NCBI GenBank assembly: GCA_014874185.1
Contig: JACWAF010000038.1
Location: 1 to 64,000 of the forward strand
Reading direction: 5' to 3'
DNA from: Nitrospirota bacterium
GTDB taxonomy: Bacteria; Nitrospirota; Thermodesulfovibrionia; Thermodesulfovibrionales; JdFR-88
Length of the DNA: 64,000 nucleotides
Shown here: one piece after another, positions 29,442 through 37,054 of the stretch
Layout: the number at the start of each line of letters is the position of its first letter
How positions within the stretch are numbered: position 1 is the stretch's first letter
The notes under the pieces: model-generated
What the model saw: only the letters and a program-made list of their open reading frames with translations
The model's database searches: none
Told to the model about the DNA's origin: nothing
Position numbers and translations under genes: made by a program

Positions 29442-31430
29442 TTACATGAAGTAATCGAAATCGGCTTCCTTGCGCATCCGGGTAAGCACGCGGAAGATGC
29501 GGGCCGGAAGGACGCGCGGGTCAAGCCCTACGCGGTTCCGCTCGCCCTGCCAGATGAACCGGTCATCGGCCAGGAGGTCATGCACCAGAAAGGGGTCGCC
29601 GGGGCCGATGCCGAACTCCTCAAGGGGCAGGCGCGCGAGGCCCGATTGAGGGGTGAACGGGTCCAGCGTGACGAATATCAGCATCATGTTCGTCCCGTCT
29701 TCCGAGCGCTTCCCGTAAAAGAGCATCTTCTCGTTGTCTATTTCATAAAAGCGCAGGTTGTTCGTGGACTGGAGGGCCCCGTTCGCCTTCCGGATGGCGT
29801 TCACCCGCGCGATGAAATCCCTTATGCCCGCGCGCGGGTCCCAGTCCCAATTTTTGATCTCGTACTTTTCGGAGTCCAGGTATTCCTCTTTTCCGGGCAG
29901 GGCCGCATCCGCCAGCAGCTCGAAGGGAGGCCCGTATATGCCGTAATTCGAGGACAATGTGGCGGCCAGGACCAGTCTTGTCAGGAATGCCGCCCTCCCG
30001 CCGTATTGCAGGAATTCCGGCAGGATGTCCGGCGTATTTGCGAAGAAATTGGGGCGGAAGAATTCTTTGGCTTTGGTCTGTGTAAGTTCAGTAAGGTAAT
30101 CCGTCAGTTCCCGTTTGGAGTTCCGCCATGTGAAATATGTATATGACTGCGTGAAGCCCGTCTTTGCCAGCCTGTACATCACCTTGGGACGGGTGAATGC
30201 CTCGGAAAGGAATATCGTTTCGGGATATTCGCGTTTCACCTCACGGATGAGCCAGGACCAGAACGGAAAGGGCTTCGTGTGCGGGTTGTCCACGCGGAAT
30301 ATGCGGACGCCTTTTTCCAGCCAGAAGAAGACCACGCCCTTAAGTTCCTGCCAGAGGGGGAGCCAGGAACCGGTCTCGAAATTCAGAGGGATGATGTCCT
30401 CGTATTTTTTGGGCGGGTTCTCCGCGAACTGCACCGTGCCGTCAGGGCGCCAGCGGAACCATTCGGGATGCTCTTTTACCCAAGGGTGGTCCGGCGAGCA
30501 CTGGAGGGCAATGTCCATCGCAACCTCCAACCCTTCTTCTTCGGCCTTTTTTATAAAATGTAAAAAATCCTCCATCGTCCCAAGCTCCGGGTGAATGGAT
30601 TTGTGCCCGCCTTCTGAATTGCCGATGGCCCAGGGGCTTCCGGGGTCGCCGGGCTGCGCCGGAAGGGTATTGTTCTTCCCTTTACGGTGAGTGGACCCTA
30701 TCGGATGGATGGGAGGAAGATAGACCACATCGAAGCCCATGCGCCTTATCTCCGGAAAGAGCCTTTCACATTCCCTGAACGTGCCGTGCTTTCCCTCTTT
30801 TTCCGAAGCCGATCGGGGGAAGAACTCGTACCATGTGCTGAAGAGCGCCTTCTGCCTGTCCACAATAACAGGCAGGTCCCTTTCATATCTTGTGGAAAAA
30901 CTCCTGTCAGGGTATTTTTCCATCCAGTTGCGGACATCCCCGGAGAGCGCCAGCGTTACCGCCCTGCCCGTGTCCGCGTCAACCAGGTCCCGGACCATCA
31001 TGGCCCTTTCCCCCATCTTCTCAGCGTCTTCGGGAAGGGCCCTTTTTGCCGCCGCCTCAAGATGCGCCGCGCCAGCCAAAAGGTCTGCTCTCACATCCTG
31101 GCCCGCATCCCGTTTTTTCCGCAGGTCTTTAAGCCAGGTGTGCTGGTGGTCCACCCAGCCCTCTATGGAATAAAAATAGAGCCCCGTCTCCAATACGGCG
31201 AACTCCCCCTCCCAGCGGTCGTTCACCAGGCGCTTCATCCGGCTTTCGCGCGGGGGGTCGCCCTCCCTCCAGAAGAGGAGCGCGGCCCCGATCACGTCAT
31301 GGCCGTCCGCGTAGACATCGGCCCTGACCACGACCTTTTCTCCCACGACCCTCTTGGCCGGGAAATGGCCGCAGTCCAGTTCCGGTTCCACATCTTCGAT
31401 GATTATCCGTTTCCGGCCTTCGAATTCCAT
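29442..31430 (-). CDS. glgE: Alpha-1,4-glucan:maltose-1-phosphate maltosyltransferase
   Basis: 662 residues, typical GlgE length. It extends alpha-1,4-glucans with maltosyl units from maltose-1-phosphate. The GH13_3 features are all visible: an N-terminal beta-sandwich, PAQPGDPGSPWAIGN, the nucleophile Asp in FRVDNPHTKPFPFW and the acid/base Glu in IFLSEAFTRPKVM. No Shine-Dalgarno is obvious before the ATG at 31430. It is the first gene of a glgE-treS/mak(-glgB) group; there is no ADP-glucose enzyme in the window. Confidence 0.96.
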   Translation of the reverse strand: MEFEGRKRIIIEDVEPELDCGHFPAKRVVGEKVVVRADVYADGHDVIGAALLFWREGDPPRESRMKRLVNDRWEGEFAVLETGLYFYSIEGWVDHQHTWLKDLRKKRDAGQDVRADLLAGAAHLEAAAKRALPEDAEKMGERAMMVRDLVDADTGRAVTLALSGDVRNWMEKYPDRSFSTRYERDLPVIVDRQKALFSTWYEFFPRSASEKEGKHGTFRECERLFPEIRRMGFDVVYLPPIHPIGSTHRKGKNNTLPAQPGDPGSPWAIGNSEGGHKSIHPELGTMEDFLHFIKKAEEEGLEVAMDIALQCSPDHPWVKEHPEWFRWRPDGTVQFAENPPKKYEDIIPLNFETGSWLPLWQELKGVVFFWLEKGVRIFRVDNPHTKPFPFWSWLIREVKREYPETIFLSEAFTRPKVMYRLAKTGFTQSYTYFTWRNSKRELTDYLTELTQTKAKEFFRPNFFANTPDILPEFLQYGGRAAFLTRLVLAATLSSNYGIYGPPFELLADAALPGKEEYLDSEKYEIKNWDWDPRAGIRDFIARVNAIRKANGALQSTNNLRFYEIDNEKMLFYGKRSEDGTNMMLIFVTLDPFTPQSGLARLPLEEFGIGPGDPFLVHDLLADDRFIWQGERNRVGLDPRVLPARIFRVLTRMRKEADFDYFM

Positions 31431-31549
31431 AGCAAGGGGGAAGGTCCACTCCTATATCCCCGATTTTAGAGGAATTCCAATCAGGCTGCAAGAAACAAGG
31501 GAGCAAGGGACAAATAAGAAGAAGACGATAAAATTATCCAGTTGAGTTT

Positions 31550-31623
31550 CGGCCCGTTCGGGGAACGGGCCCTACATTAGACCTGCCGGCGTGATTCGTA
31601 GGGCCCGCTCCCCGAGCGGGCCG
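31550..31623. repeat. Pair of inverted palindromes upstream of glgE
   Basis: Two 26-bp arms (31550-31575 and 31598-31623) are inverted copies of each other with two mismatches, and each arm is itself a hairpin (GGCCCGTTC/GAACGGGCC and GGGCCCGCTC/GAGCGGGCC). The spacer is 22 bases. It fills the divergent gap between glgE and the metallo-hydrolase (31431-31690), where no ORF was found. Confidence 0.8.
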
Positions 31624-31690
31624 CCATTTAACCGGAGTGCTTCGGATATTGGAAGGTGTAAAAAATGTCCATCAAATTTAAAATAGGTGC

Positions 31691-32533
31691 ATGCGATCTC
31701 TCAAAATAGGCCGGTTCGAGATATACTGGCTGCAGGGGGGAACGTTCCTTTTGGACGGGGGCGCCATGTTCGGGCCCGTGCCGAAGGCATTATGGAGCAG
31801 AAAGCTGAAGGCGGACAGCAATAACTGCATACCCCTTGCAAACAACCCTATCCTTGTAAAAACGCCAGAGGCCCTCGTCCTGATAGACACCGGGCTTGGG
31901 AACAAGCTCACCCCGAAACAGAAGAAAATATTTCAGGTGAAGGAGGCCTGGCGGGTGCCGCGCGATTTAAAGGGGCTTGGCATCAGGCGTGAGGACATAA
32001 ATATTGTCATCCTCACGCATTTCGATTTCGACCACTCGGGCGGGGTGGTGGTGAGAAGAAAAGGACGACTGGAACTCACATTCCCGAACGCCCGGCACAT
32101 TATCCAGAACGCGGAGTGGAAAAACGTCCTGGCCCCGGACAGGAGGAGCATGGAGTCGTTCTGGCCCATAAACCACAGGGGGCTTGCGGAAAGCGGAAGG
32201 CTTGAGCTTGTAAAAGGGAGGAAGGAGATATCAAAGGGGATTACCCTTCTGCACACGGGCGGGCACAATGCGGGCCATCAGGCGGTGATAATCGAGTCCG
32301 GGGGCGAGACAGCCATCCACATGGCAGACCTCCTTCCAACCCGCTGGCACTACAACCCGCTCTGGCTTATGGCCTACGACAACTACCCCGTCGAAGCGGT
32401 AAAGAAGAAAGAGGAACTGGAGGCCCTTGCCCTTCATAAAGATGCCTGGCTCCTCTTCTATCACGACCCGTCAGTCCTAGCGGCGAAGTTCGACGCGGAG
32501 GGCCGGATAAGGGAAGAACTCCGGGCCGGCTGA
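31691..32533 (+). CDS. Metallo-beta-lactamase-fold hydrolase (lactonase-like)
   Basis: 280 residues. The dinuclear zinc motif is LTHFDFDHSGG, with further ligands in HTGGHNAGHQ, HMADLLPTRWH and a final FYHDPS. Overall layout (long N-terminal strand region, VLIDTGLGNK before the metal motif) resembles the AiiA/AttM-like lactonase group within the superfamily, which includes N-acyl-homoserine lactonases. There is no signal peptide, so it is cytosolic. A LuxI/LuxR pair lies 1.4 kb downstream, which makes an acyl-homoserine lactone substrate possible but unproven. It converges on the DUF2304 gene. Confidence 0.8.
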   Translation: MRSLKIGRFEIYWLQGGTFLLDGGAMFGPVPKALWSRKLKADSNNCIPLANNPILVKTPEALVLIDTGLGNKLTPKQKKIFQVKEAWRVPRDLKGLGIRREDINIVILTHFDFDHSGGVVVRRKGRLELTFPNARHIIQNAEWKNVLAPDRRSMESFWPINHRGLAESGRLELVKGRKEISKGITLLHTGGHNAGHQAVIIESGGETAIHMADLLPTRWHYNPLWLMAYDNYPVEAVKKKEELEALALHKDAWLLFYHDPSVLAAKFDAEGRIREELRAG

Positions 32534-32534
32534 A

Positions 32535-32921
32535 TCAGGCCCGTTTCTTCTGCTTTTTTGAGGCCGGCAATCCCGTCCTCTCCTCAAGCGCGCTCAGCCT
32601 GAGCTTCAATATCCCTATCTCCTGCGCAAGCCGCCTGTTCTTGTCGCTCAGGGAGGAGATGATGCTTGAAAAATGCAGTAGAAGGACTATCAGGAAACCC
32701 AGCGCCAGAAGAAAGAGCACCGACGGCGGATAATACACTCCAAGGATGCGGGCTATAAGATGGAGCAGGTTTCTCCATACTGAAAAGACCATCAGGACGA
32801 TGGAGGCGGCAAGCCATATCAGGCTGTAGCGCTCTTTAAGGTAATTGCGCCTTATCAGCTCTATTATCACAAGGAATATCGTCCCGCTGAAGGCCATCGC
32901 TATTATCTGGATTACGTCCAA
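32535..32921 (-). CDS. DUF2304-type small membrane protein
   Basis: 128 residues with three predicted membrane helices (about residues 4-20, 33-50, 66-86) and a charged, partly coiled C-terminus (DKNRRLAQEIGILKLRLSALEERTG). The ERYSLIWLAASIVLMVFSVWR stretch is typical of DUF2304 proteins. These nearly always sit beside a DPM1-like GT2 gene, as here (9 bases away), and probably help anchor or assist polyprenyl-phosphate glycosyl transfer; function inferred from context. Confidence 0.8.
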   Translation of the reverse strand: MDVIQIIAMAFSGTIFLVIIELIRRNYLKERYSLIWLAASIVLMVFSVWRNLLHLIARILGVYYPPSVLFLLALGFLIVLLLHFSSIISSLSDKNRRLAQEIGILKLRLSALEERTGLPASKKQKKRA

Positions 32922-32930
32922 TTCGCTCTC

Positions 32931-33617
32931 CTAACCCCTGAGCAGGCCTATCAGGACCGCCAATATCACCTTTATCATGTAATAGGCGGCCCTGGGCGTG
33001 TTTATCGACGACCGGCCCCCCGAACGGGGCCTCATCCTGACACTCACTTCCTTCATCGACAGCCTTTTCTTGTGCGCCAGGATTATCGCTTCCACCTCGG
33101 GGTAATCCTCAGGGTAATACTCCGAAAAAAGCTCTATGGCCTTTTTGCCGTATATCCTGAAACCGGAGGTGCAGTCCGTTATCTTTTTCCCTATCAGGAC
33201 CGATACGATGAATGACAGTATCTTTCTTCCTATCGTCCTCTGGAGGGAAGAGGCGTAATCGCCCTCATGGAGAAACCTGGTGCCTATGACCAGGTCCGCG
33301 CCGTTCTGGTAGGCGGCAAGCATCTTCGGGATCTCTTCGGCCCTGTGCTGCCCGTCTCCATCGAACTGTATGGCCGGCCCGTAGCCCTCTCTGAGGGCGT
33401 AGCTGAGCCCGGCCTGGATCGCCCCGCCGATACCCAGGTTATAGGAGAGCTTGAGGACGGGGACCCCGAAAGCCTTTGCGGCTGCGGCCGTCCCGTCGCA
33501 AGAACCGTCATCCACCACCAGGACGTCGCCGGCCGGAAAGTTCGTCCTCAAGTCGGCTATGACCCCGCTTATGTTCTTTTCCTCATTGAAGGCGGGCACT
33601 ATTACGAGGACCTTCAT
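32931..33617 (-). CDS. GT2 family glycosyltransferase (polyprenyl-phosphate sugar synthase type)
   Basis: 228 residues from the ATG at 33617, preceded by GAGGGGGA. MKVLVIVPAFNEEKNISGVI is the GT2 start, VLVVDDGSCDGT and IQFDGDGQHRAEEIP are the two nucleotide-sugar/metal Asp motifs, and TDCTSGFRIYGKKA is characteristic of dolichyl-phosphate-mannose-synthase-like members. It likely transfers a sugar from a nucleotide donor to undecaprenyl phosphate at the inner membrane. Paired with the DUF2304 gene downstream. Confidence 0.88.
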   Translation of the reverse strand: MKVLVIVPAFNEEKNISGVIADLRTNFPAGDVLVVDDGSCDGTAAAAKAFGVPVLKLSYNLGIGGAIQAGLSYALREGYGPAIQFDGDGQHRAEEIPKMLAAYQNGADLVIGTRFLHEGDYASSLQRTIGRKILSFIVSVLIGKKITDCTSGFRIYGKKAIELFSEYYPEDYPEVEAIILAHKKRLSMKEVSVRMRPRSGGRSSINTPRAAYYMIKVILAVLIGLLRG

Positions 33618-33949
33618 TTTCCCCCTCTCAAGTCCCGGGATTCCACCCGCATGGAATAGACTATATACTAAAAGTTGCAATCTGCAAACCGGTATTGCCT
33701 GATTAAACCGGCATCCAGCCTGGAGGGCCTGCTTCTCCGCCCTCTTCCTCTGGCATGGCCTTTACTACCATAAGTTGCAAACATGGCAGGACGTCCTCAA
33801 ACGGTTTATTAAACAGACGGGGCAAGTTATTAATTTTATCGCCGGAATCCCGTTTTTGACATGCACAAAAATAATCGGTTCGCCCTGAAAATTTCACCCT
33901 GCAATTTCTTACAGTTATCTTATCACCGGCCCCTGTTCGATATTAATTC
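33618..33949. other. 332-base regulatory gap between GT2 gene and LuxI-type gene
   Basis: AT-richer, divergent intergenic DNA. It holds a candidate lux-type box (33897-33916), a TATTAA at 33941-33946, and a short GTG-initiated frame on the minus strand (33703-33897) without a ribosome binding site that I do not call. GTTGCAA occurs at both 33671-33677 and 33773-33779; no further structure was recognised. Confidence 0.5.
33897..33916 (+). promoter_or_regulatory. Candidate lux-type box (CT-N12-AG dyad) upstream of the LuxI gene
   Basis: The 20-mer CCCTGCAATTTCTTACAGTT contains CT-N12-AG and the dyad CTG-N10-CAG, the minimal pattern of LuxR/LasR-type binding sites. It is centred 43 bases before the synthase ATG, so it would suit activation near -42 only if the transcript starts at about the start codon. 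Low-information match; treat as candidate. Confidence 0.35.
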
Positions 33950-34651
33950 ATGCTGGATTCAATGCAGGCGGTCCTGGCGGCAGAGGGCGGTTACACGGTC
34001 AGACCCATTCAATCCGACCGGGAATTGAGAGAATCCTACAAGCTGCGGCATGCCATCTTCGCGGAGGAACTGAAATGGGTCCCCGAGGCCCAAAACGGGC
34101 TTGAAACCGATCAGTATGACCCCTATTCAGTCCCGCTTGGAGTCTTCAACCCCTCAGGCAGTCTTGTCTCTCATCTGAGAATAATCCCAACCGAGATGCC
34201 ATTCATGATGGAAAAGGAATTTTTCAATTTTGTTTCAAAACGGCATACGCTGAAAAAGCACAGGGACACGGCCGAGATAACCAGGTTGTGCGTGGCCCCG
34301 GAGTTCAGGGGGGCAATGATAAACGGTTTCAGCCCAGCCATGTTTCTCTTCAAGGGCCTGTATATCTGGTGCAACTTGCACGGGATCAGGCATCAGTACT
34401 TTGCGGTCGAGTACAAGGTGCTCCGAATGCTGCGCATATCTGGTTTCCCGTCGGACCCTATTGGAGAGCCAGTCAGGATGCGCGACGGCACCCTTGTCAT
34501 CGCGGCCACTCTGGACTGGAGCCTGTTCGAGCGGATTAATTCCGCAAGCAGGCCCCGGCTGCTGAACTGGTTCAGTCAAGGGCGATCAAGCCCAGCCGTA
34601 TTCCAACGGCTACGGCCTGTGTCCTCTTTACCACGTCCAGTTTTTGCATGA
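33950..34651 (+). CDS. LuxI-family acyl-homoserine-lactone (autoinducer) synthase
   Basis: 233 residues. LuxI-type enzymes join the amino acid part of SAM with an acyl chain to make a diffusible signal. All eight conserved LuxI positions are found at family spacing: R33, F37, W43, D54, D57, R77, E109, R112 (KLRHAIFAEELKW, ETDQYD, SHLRII, AEITRLCV). The related PEP-CTERM-linked acyltransferases share part of this pattern, but the adjacent LuxR receptor favours a signal synthase. No Shine-Dalgarno precedes 33950 or the next ATG at 33962. Its last 80 bases overlap the 3' end of the convergent LuxR gene. Confidence 0.82.
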   Translation: MLDSMQAVLAAEGGYTVRPIQSDRELRESYKLRHAIFAEELKWVPEAQNGLETDQYDPYSVPLGVFNPSGSLVSHLRIIPTEMPFMMEKEFFNFVSKRHTLKKHRDTAEITRLCVAPEFRGAMINGFSPAMFLFKGLYIWCNLHGIRHQYFAVEYKVLRMLRISGFPSDPIGEPVRMRDGTLVIAATLDWSLFERINSASRPRLLNWFSQGRSSPAVFQRLRPVSSLPRPVFA

Positions 34652-35486
34652 TGTTTGTCACGTGGAAATTGACCGTCCTTTCGGATATTCCAAGTATGTT
34701 TGAAATGTCCCAGGAGCTTTTGCCCAGTTTAAGCCATTTCAGTATTTCTATTTCCCGGTTGGACAGAAGCTTTTTTTTGGGGAGGTTTACATCAAAGGTG
34801 GACCTGAGCCTGGAGAGGCAGTGATGCAGATGGGGCGAGATCTTCTCCAGGATGTATTCCGTCCTCTCATGCCTCTCCATCTTGTTACCCGAAAAGGAAA
34901 ACAGGCTGCCCTCGAAGCCGTTCAGGGACCTCAAGCCGTTTGTGTAGCCCGCGTTCAGCCTGAAATCCGCCGCTAGTTTTATGAATTTTTTAGGCGGCGG
35001 ATAATACTTGTAAGTGTCCGCCCAGAACTGCAGCCCGTATTTTTCATAATTTTTTTTCACAATCGGATCTACCTTATAGATGCATTTCGAAAAATAGAGA
35101 TCGTTCCACTCCTTTGGATAGCTCAGGTTTACCGCGTAATATGAAAGTATGTTCCCGTCCTTGTCAGTGTTGGAATAGGCGCAAATGGCGTACTCGAACG
35201 GGATCAGATAATGGATTTGGGCCAGGAGCGTTTTGAAATCGGTTTCGGACTTGACCTCCAGCGAATCGTTGATCAGTTCCAGGAGCAAATTGAAATCGCT
35301 CTTGCTCAGGAGGTTGAAAGAACTGTCCTTCACCGGACATGGCCCAGGATTATCCAGAATCCATGGACCTGGAACAGAAATACATGGATATTCGATTTGC
35401 CTTTTTTCATTACCCGCATAATGAAACGCAAAATTTGCTTCGGCTCTTCGCATTCTATTTAACACAAAAGGGGCCGCAAGAGGCAA
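34572..35486 (-). CDS. LuxR-family autoinducer-binding transcription factor
   Basis: 304 residues from TTG 35486, or 293 from ATG 35453; both lack a clear ribosome binding site, so the true N-terminus may be shorter, since homology starts near residue 60. The autoinducer-binding domain has W127, Y131, D140 and W155 at exactly the spacings of TraR W57, Y61, D70 and W85. The LuxR-type helix-turn-helix (LSNREIEILKWLKLGKSS) has E245, L249 and G255, equivalent to TraR E178, L182 and G188. It is predicted to bind the product of the convergent LuxI-type gene and act on lux boxes. It is AT-richer than the surroundings. Confidence 0.85.
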   Translation of the reverse strand: MPLAAPFVLNRMRRAEANFAFHYAGNEKRQIEYPCISVPGPWILDNPGPCPVKDSSFNLLSKSDFNLLLELINDSLEVKSETDFKTLLAQIHYLIPFEYAICAYSNTDKDGNILSYYAVNLSYPKEWNDLYFSKCIYKVDPIVKKNYEKYGLQFWADTYKYYPPPKKFIKLAADFRLNAGYTNGLRSLNGFEGSLFSFSGNKMERHERTEYILEKISPHLHHCLSRLRSTFDVNLPKKKLLSNREIEILKWLKLGKSSWDISNILGISERTVNFHVTNIMQKLDVVKRTQAVAVGIRLGLIALD

Positions 35487-35504
35487 GTGTTTTTCAGTTT
35501 TTCT

Positions 35505-35530
35505 AAAAAGGAGGGCCGAAGCCCCCCTTC
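35505..35530 (-). terminator. Intrinsic terminator after the 42-residue ORF
   Basis: On the minus strand AGGGGGGC-TTCG-GCCCTCC forms a UUCG-capped stem followed by TTTTT. It lies between the small ORF stop (35533) and the LuxR gene, so the small ORF has its own transcript end. Confidence 0.8.
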
Positions 35531-35532
35531 AT

Positions 35533-35661
35533 TTAGGCATCAACCCATATCGGCCATGCCTTGTAGCCAAACAACGGAGCATATAAAAGATCGCCGTTTT
35601 TGCCTTTTCTCCAGACACGGAAGATGAGCCTTTGCCTTTTACCATTATGGTATCTGAACAT
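35533..35661 (-). CDS. Small 42-residue basic protein of unknown function
   Basis: ATG at 35661 preceded by a near-perfect AAGGAGGG (spaced for use) and followed by an intrinsic terminator. The peptide starts MFRYHNGKRQRLIFRVWRKG and ends FGYKAWPIWVDA: strongly basic N-half, aromatic C-half. I do not know a named family, though short ORFs ending in a YG.KAWPIWV-like pattern seem familiar from other genomes. A ribosome binding site, ORF and terminator together make it a likely gene. It sits upstream of and on the same strand as the LuxR gene. Confidence 0.65.
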   Translation of the reverse strand: MFRYHNGKRQRLIFRVWRKGKNGDLLYAPLFGYKAWPIWVDA

Positions 35662-35754
35662 TTAATCGGCCCTCCTTTCCAAGGGATAGGGCTTGACGGA
35701 AGGGATCAAAAGATGACAAAATGAGGTTGATAAGACACTCATGATGGCATTTTT

Positions 35755-35849
35755 GACGATTCCGCCAAGATGCCCGCCACACCAAAGGTGTGGTTGAATC
35801 GCCAGGGCCTTAAGTCTGCTATCGCACCAACGAAGCCAGACTTAAGGCC
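35755..35849. other. Cluster of nested inverted repeats, possible structured RNA
   Basis: Three stems in 95 bases: GACGATTC (35755-35762) with GAATCGCC (35796-35803) enclosing the perfect hairpin CCACACC-AAA-GGTGTGG (35777-35793), then GGCCTTAAGTCTG (35806-35818) with CAGACTTAAGGCC (35837-35849), a perfect 13-bp stem. It overlaps the end of a 31-residue ORF. A T-rich run follows the last stem on the plus strand. It could be a terminator/leader pair or a small structured RNA; no known riboswitch class was recognised. The remainder of 35662-36087 shows nothing else apart from the short ORF. Confidence 0.5.
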
Positions 35850-35914
35850 TTTGTATTTTCGTCCCCACAGGCGGCGATCCAATGACCGGCAGGGACTAAG
35901 ACTCTTCTTTTCAT
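35819..35914 (-). CDS. Possible 31-residue peptide with strong ribosome binding site
   Basis: GGAGGT four bases before the ATG at 35914; the peptide begins MKRRVLVPAGHWIAACGDEN and ends SLASLVR, with its stop inside the 13-bp inverted repeat. A TTGACA lies about 60 bases upstream with only a weak -10. It could be a real leader peptide or a chance ORF in a structured RNA; I cannot tell. Confidence 0.35.
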   Translation of the reverse strand: MKRRVLVPAGHWIAACGDENTKALSLASLVR

Positions 35915-36087
35915 AAAGACCTCCAAAATGAACATACCCTTATTTTGCATATCCCCTGTTCCGCTGTCAAGCATAAAATGAAGGACAAACACGAATACGG
36001 CTTCAGTTTTGGTTAAAATAAACTTGACTAACAATGTAAAGTCTGTTTAAAATAATCTACCTTTGCATTATTACGAAGGAATAATAT

Positions 36088-36924
36088 ATGGAGGATTACG
36101 CTATGGATGAAAAGAAACGGATGAGGAGCCCGAATTACCCTTATATTTCTTTAGAGCGATCCGTTACTCTTGCTGAAAAACTATTTGATTCAAATAAACG
36201 TTACCCCGTTCCGATTGCGGCGGCAGCAAAAAGTTGGGAAATATCCCCCACAAGTAGTACTTTACCCCGTTTTGTAGCTGCTTTATTGTCCTATGGCTTG
36301 CTAGACAGTGATGGAGAAAAGAATGATAAGAGGGTCAGGATATCTGATCTTGCCTTTAAAATAATCATTGATAAGCGTCCTAATTCCTTGGAGCGGAAAA
36401 AGGCTTTGATTGAAGCGGCACTGATACCAACTATTTTTCAAAAATTAACCGCACATTTTCCTGATGGGCTGCCCGGGGATGAAACTCTTAAGTACACATT
36501 AATTGCCGATTTCAAATTCAATCCCGAAAGCGCAGGGGACGTTATAAAGATATTTAGGGAAACCATGGACTATACTCAGTTTTATGAATCAGGTATAATA
36601 AGCGAAGAGCAAACTGATTCCGAAGAAACTAGCATGGTTAAAGGAAGTGTTAATGAGATGTCAATAAAAGTATCTAATCCACCTATACCAGATTTGTCAA
36701 AATTAAGCACGCTAGGGATTGGGGTAGATGCTTCACTTGAGCGGGAGGTTGCCAAATATCCAGTAGGCAAAGATACTAGTATACGTCTGATAGCCACTGG
36801 CAAAATAACTCAGAAAGCCATCAAAAAGCTTATTGCTATTCTAGAACTCAACTTGGAGGATTTCCCCAACGATGAACAGTCTATGCCACTCACGGGAGAT
36901 GAAGGGCTGAATATCGAATCATAG
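36088..36924 (+). CDS. Unknown protein with probable winged-helix N-terminus
   Basis: 278 residues, AT-rich compared with its surroundings. ATG 36088 has AAGGA upstream; ATG 36103 has GGAGG eight bases upstream and is an equally good start. The N-terminal part (SPNYPYISLERSVTLAEKLFDSN, then AAAAKSWEISPTSSTLPRFVAALLSYGLLD) reads like a helix-turn-helix unit. The C-terminus ends with a short conserved-looking module, IRLIATGKITQKAIKKLIAILEL. I recognise the layout from uncharacterised proteins but know no function. It is isolated, and base composition suggests later acquisition. Confidence 0.75.
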   Translation: MEDYAMDEKKRMRSPNYPYISLERSVTLAEKLFDSNKRYPVPIAAAAKSWEISPTSSTLPRFVAALLSYGLLDSDGEKNDKRVRISDLAFKIIIDKRPNSLERKKALIEAALIPTIFQKLTAHFPDGLPGDETLKYTLIADFKFNPESAGDVIKIFRETMDYTQFYESGIISEEQTDSEETSMVKGSVNEMSIKVSNPPIPDLSKLSTLGIGVDASLEREVAKYPVGKDTSIRLIATGKITQKAIKKLIAILELNLEDFPNDEQSMPLTGDEGLNIES

Positions 36925-37054
36925 TGACCTTAAACAGGCGATAGAACGTCTCCATAACTACAAGGGCTTTTTCATGGAGGGGATGTTGCAAAAATATGGC
37001 GCTCAGATTATTTGTGAAGTTTTCTGGATAGACTAGATGATATTTAATCGAAAG

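Noticed and set aside
33703-33897. 64-codon GTG-start ORF divergent from the LuxI gene
   Set aside because: No ribosome binding site, Pro/Gly-rich end, and it overlaps the candidate lux box; a regulator like RsaL was considered but nothing in it supports that.
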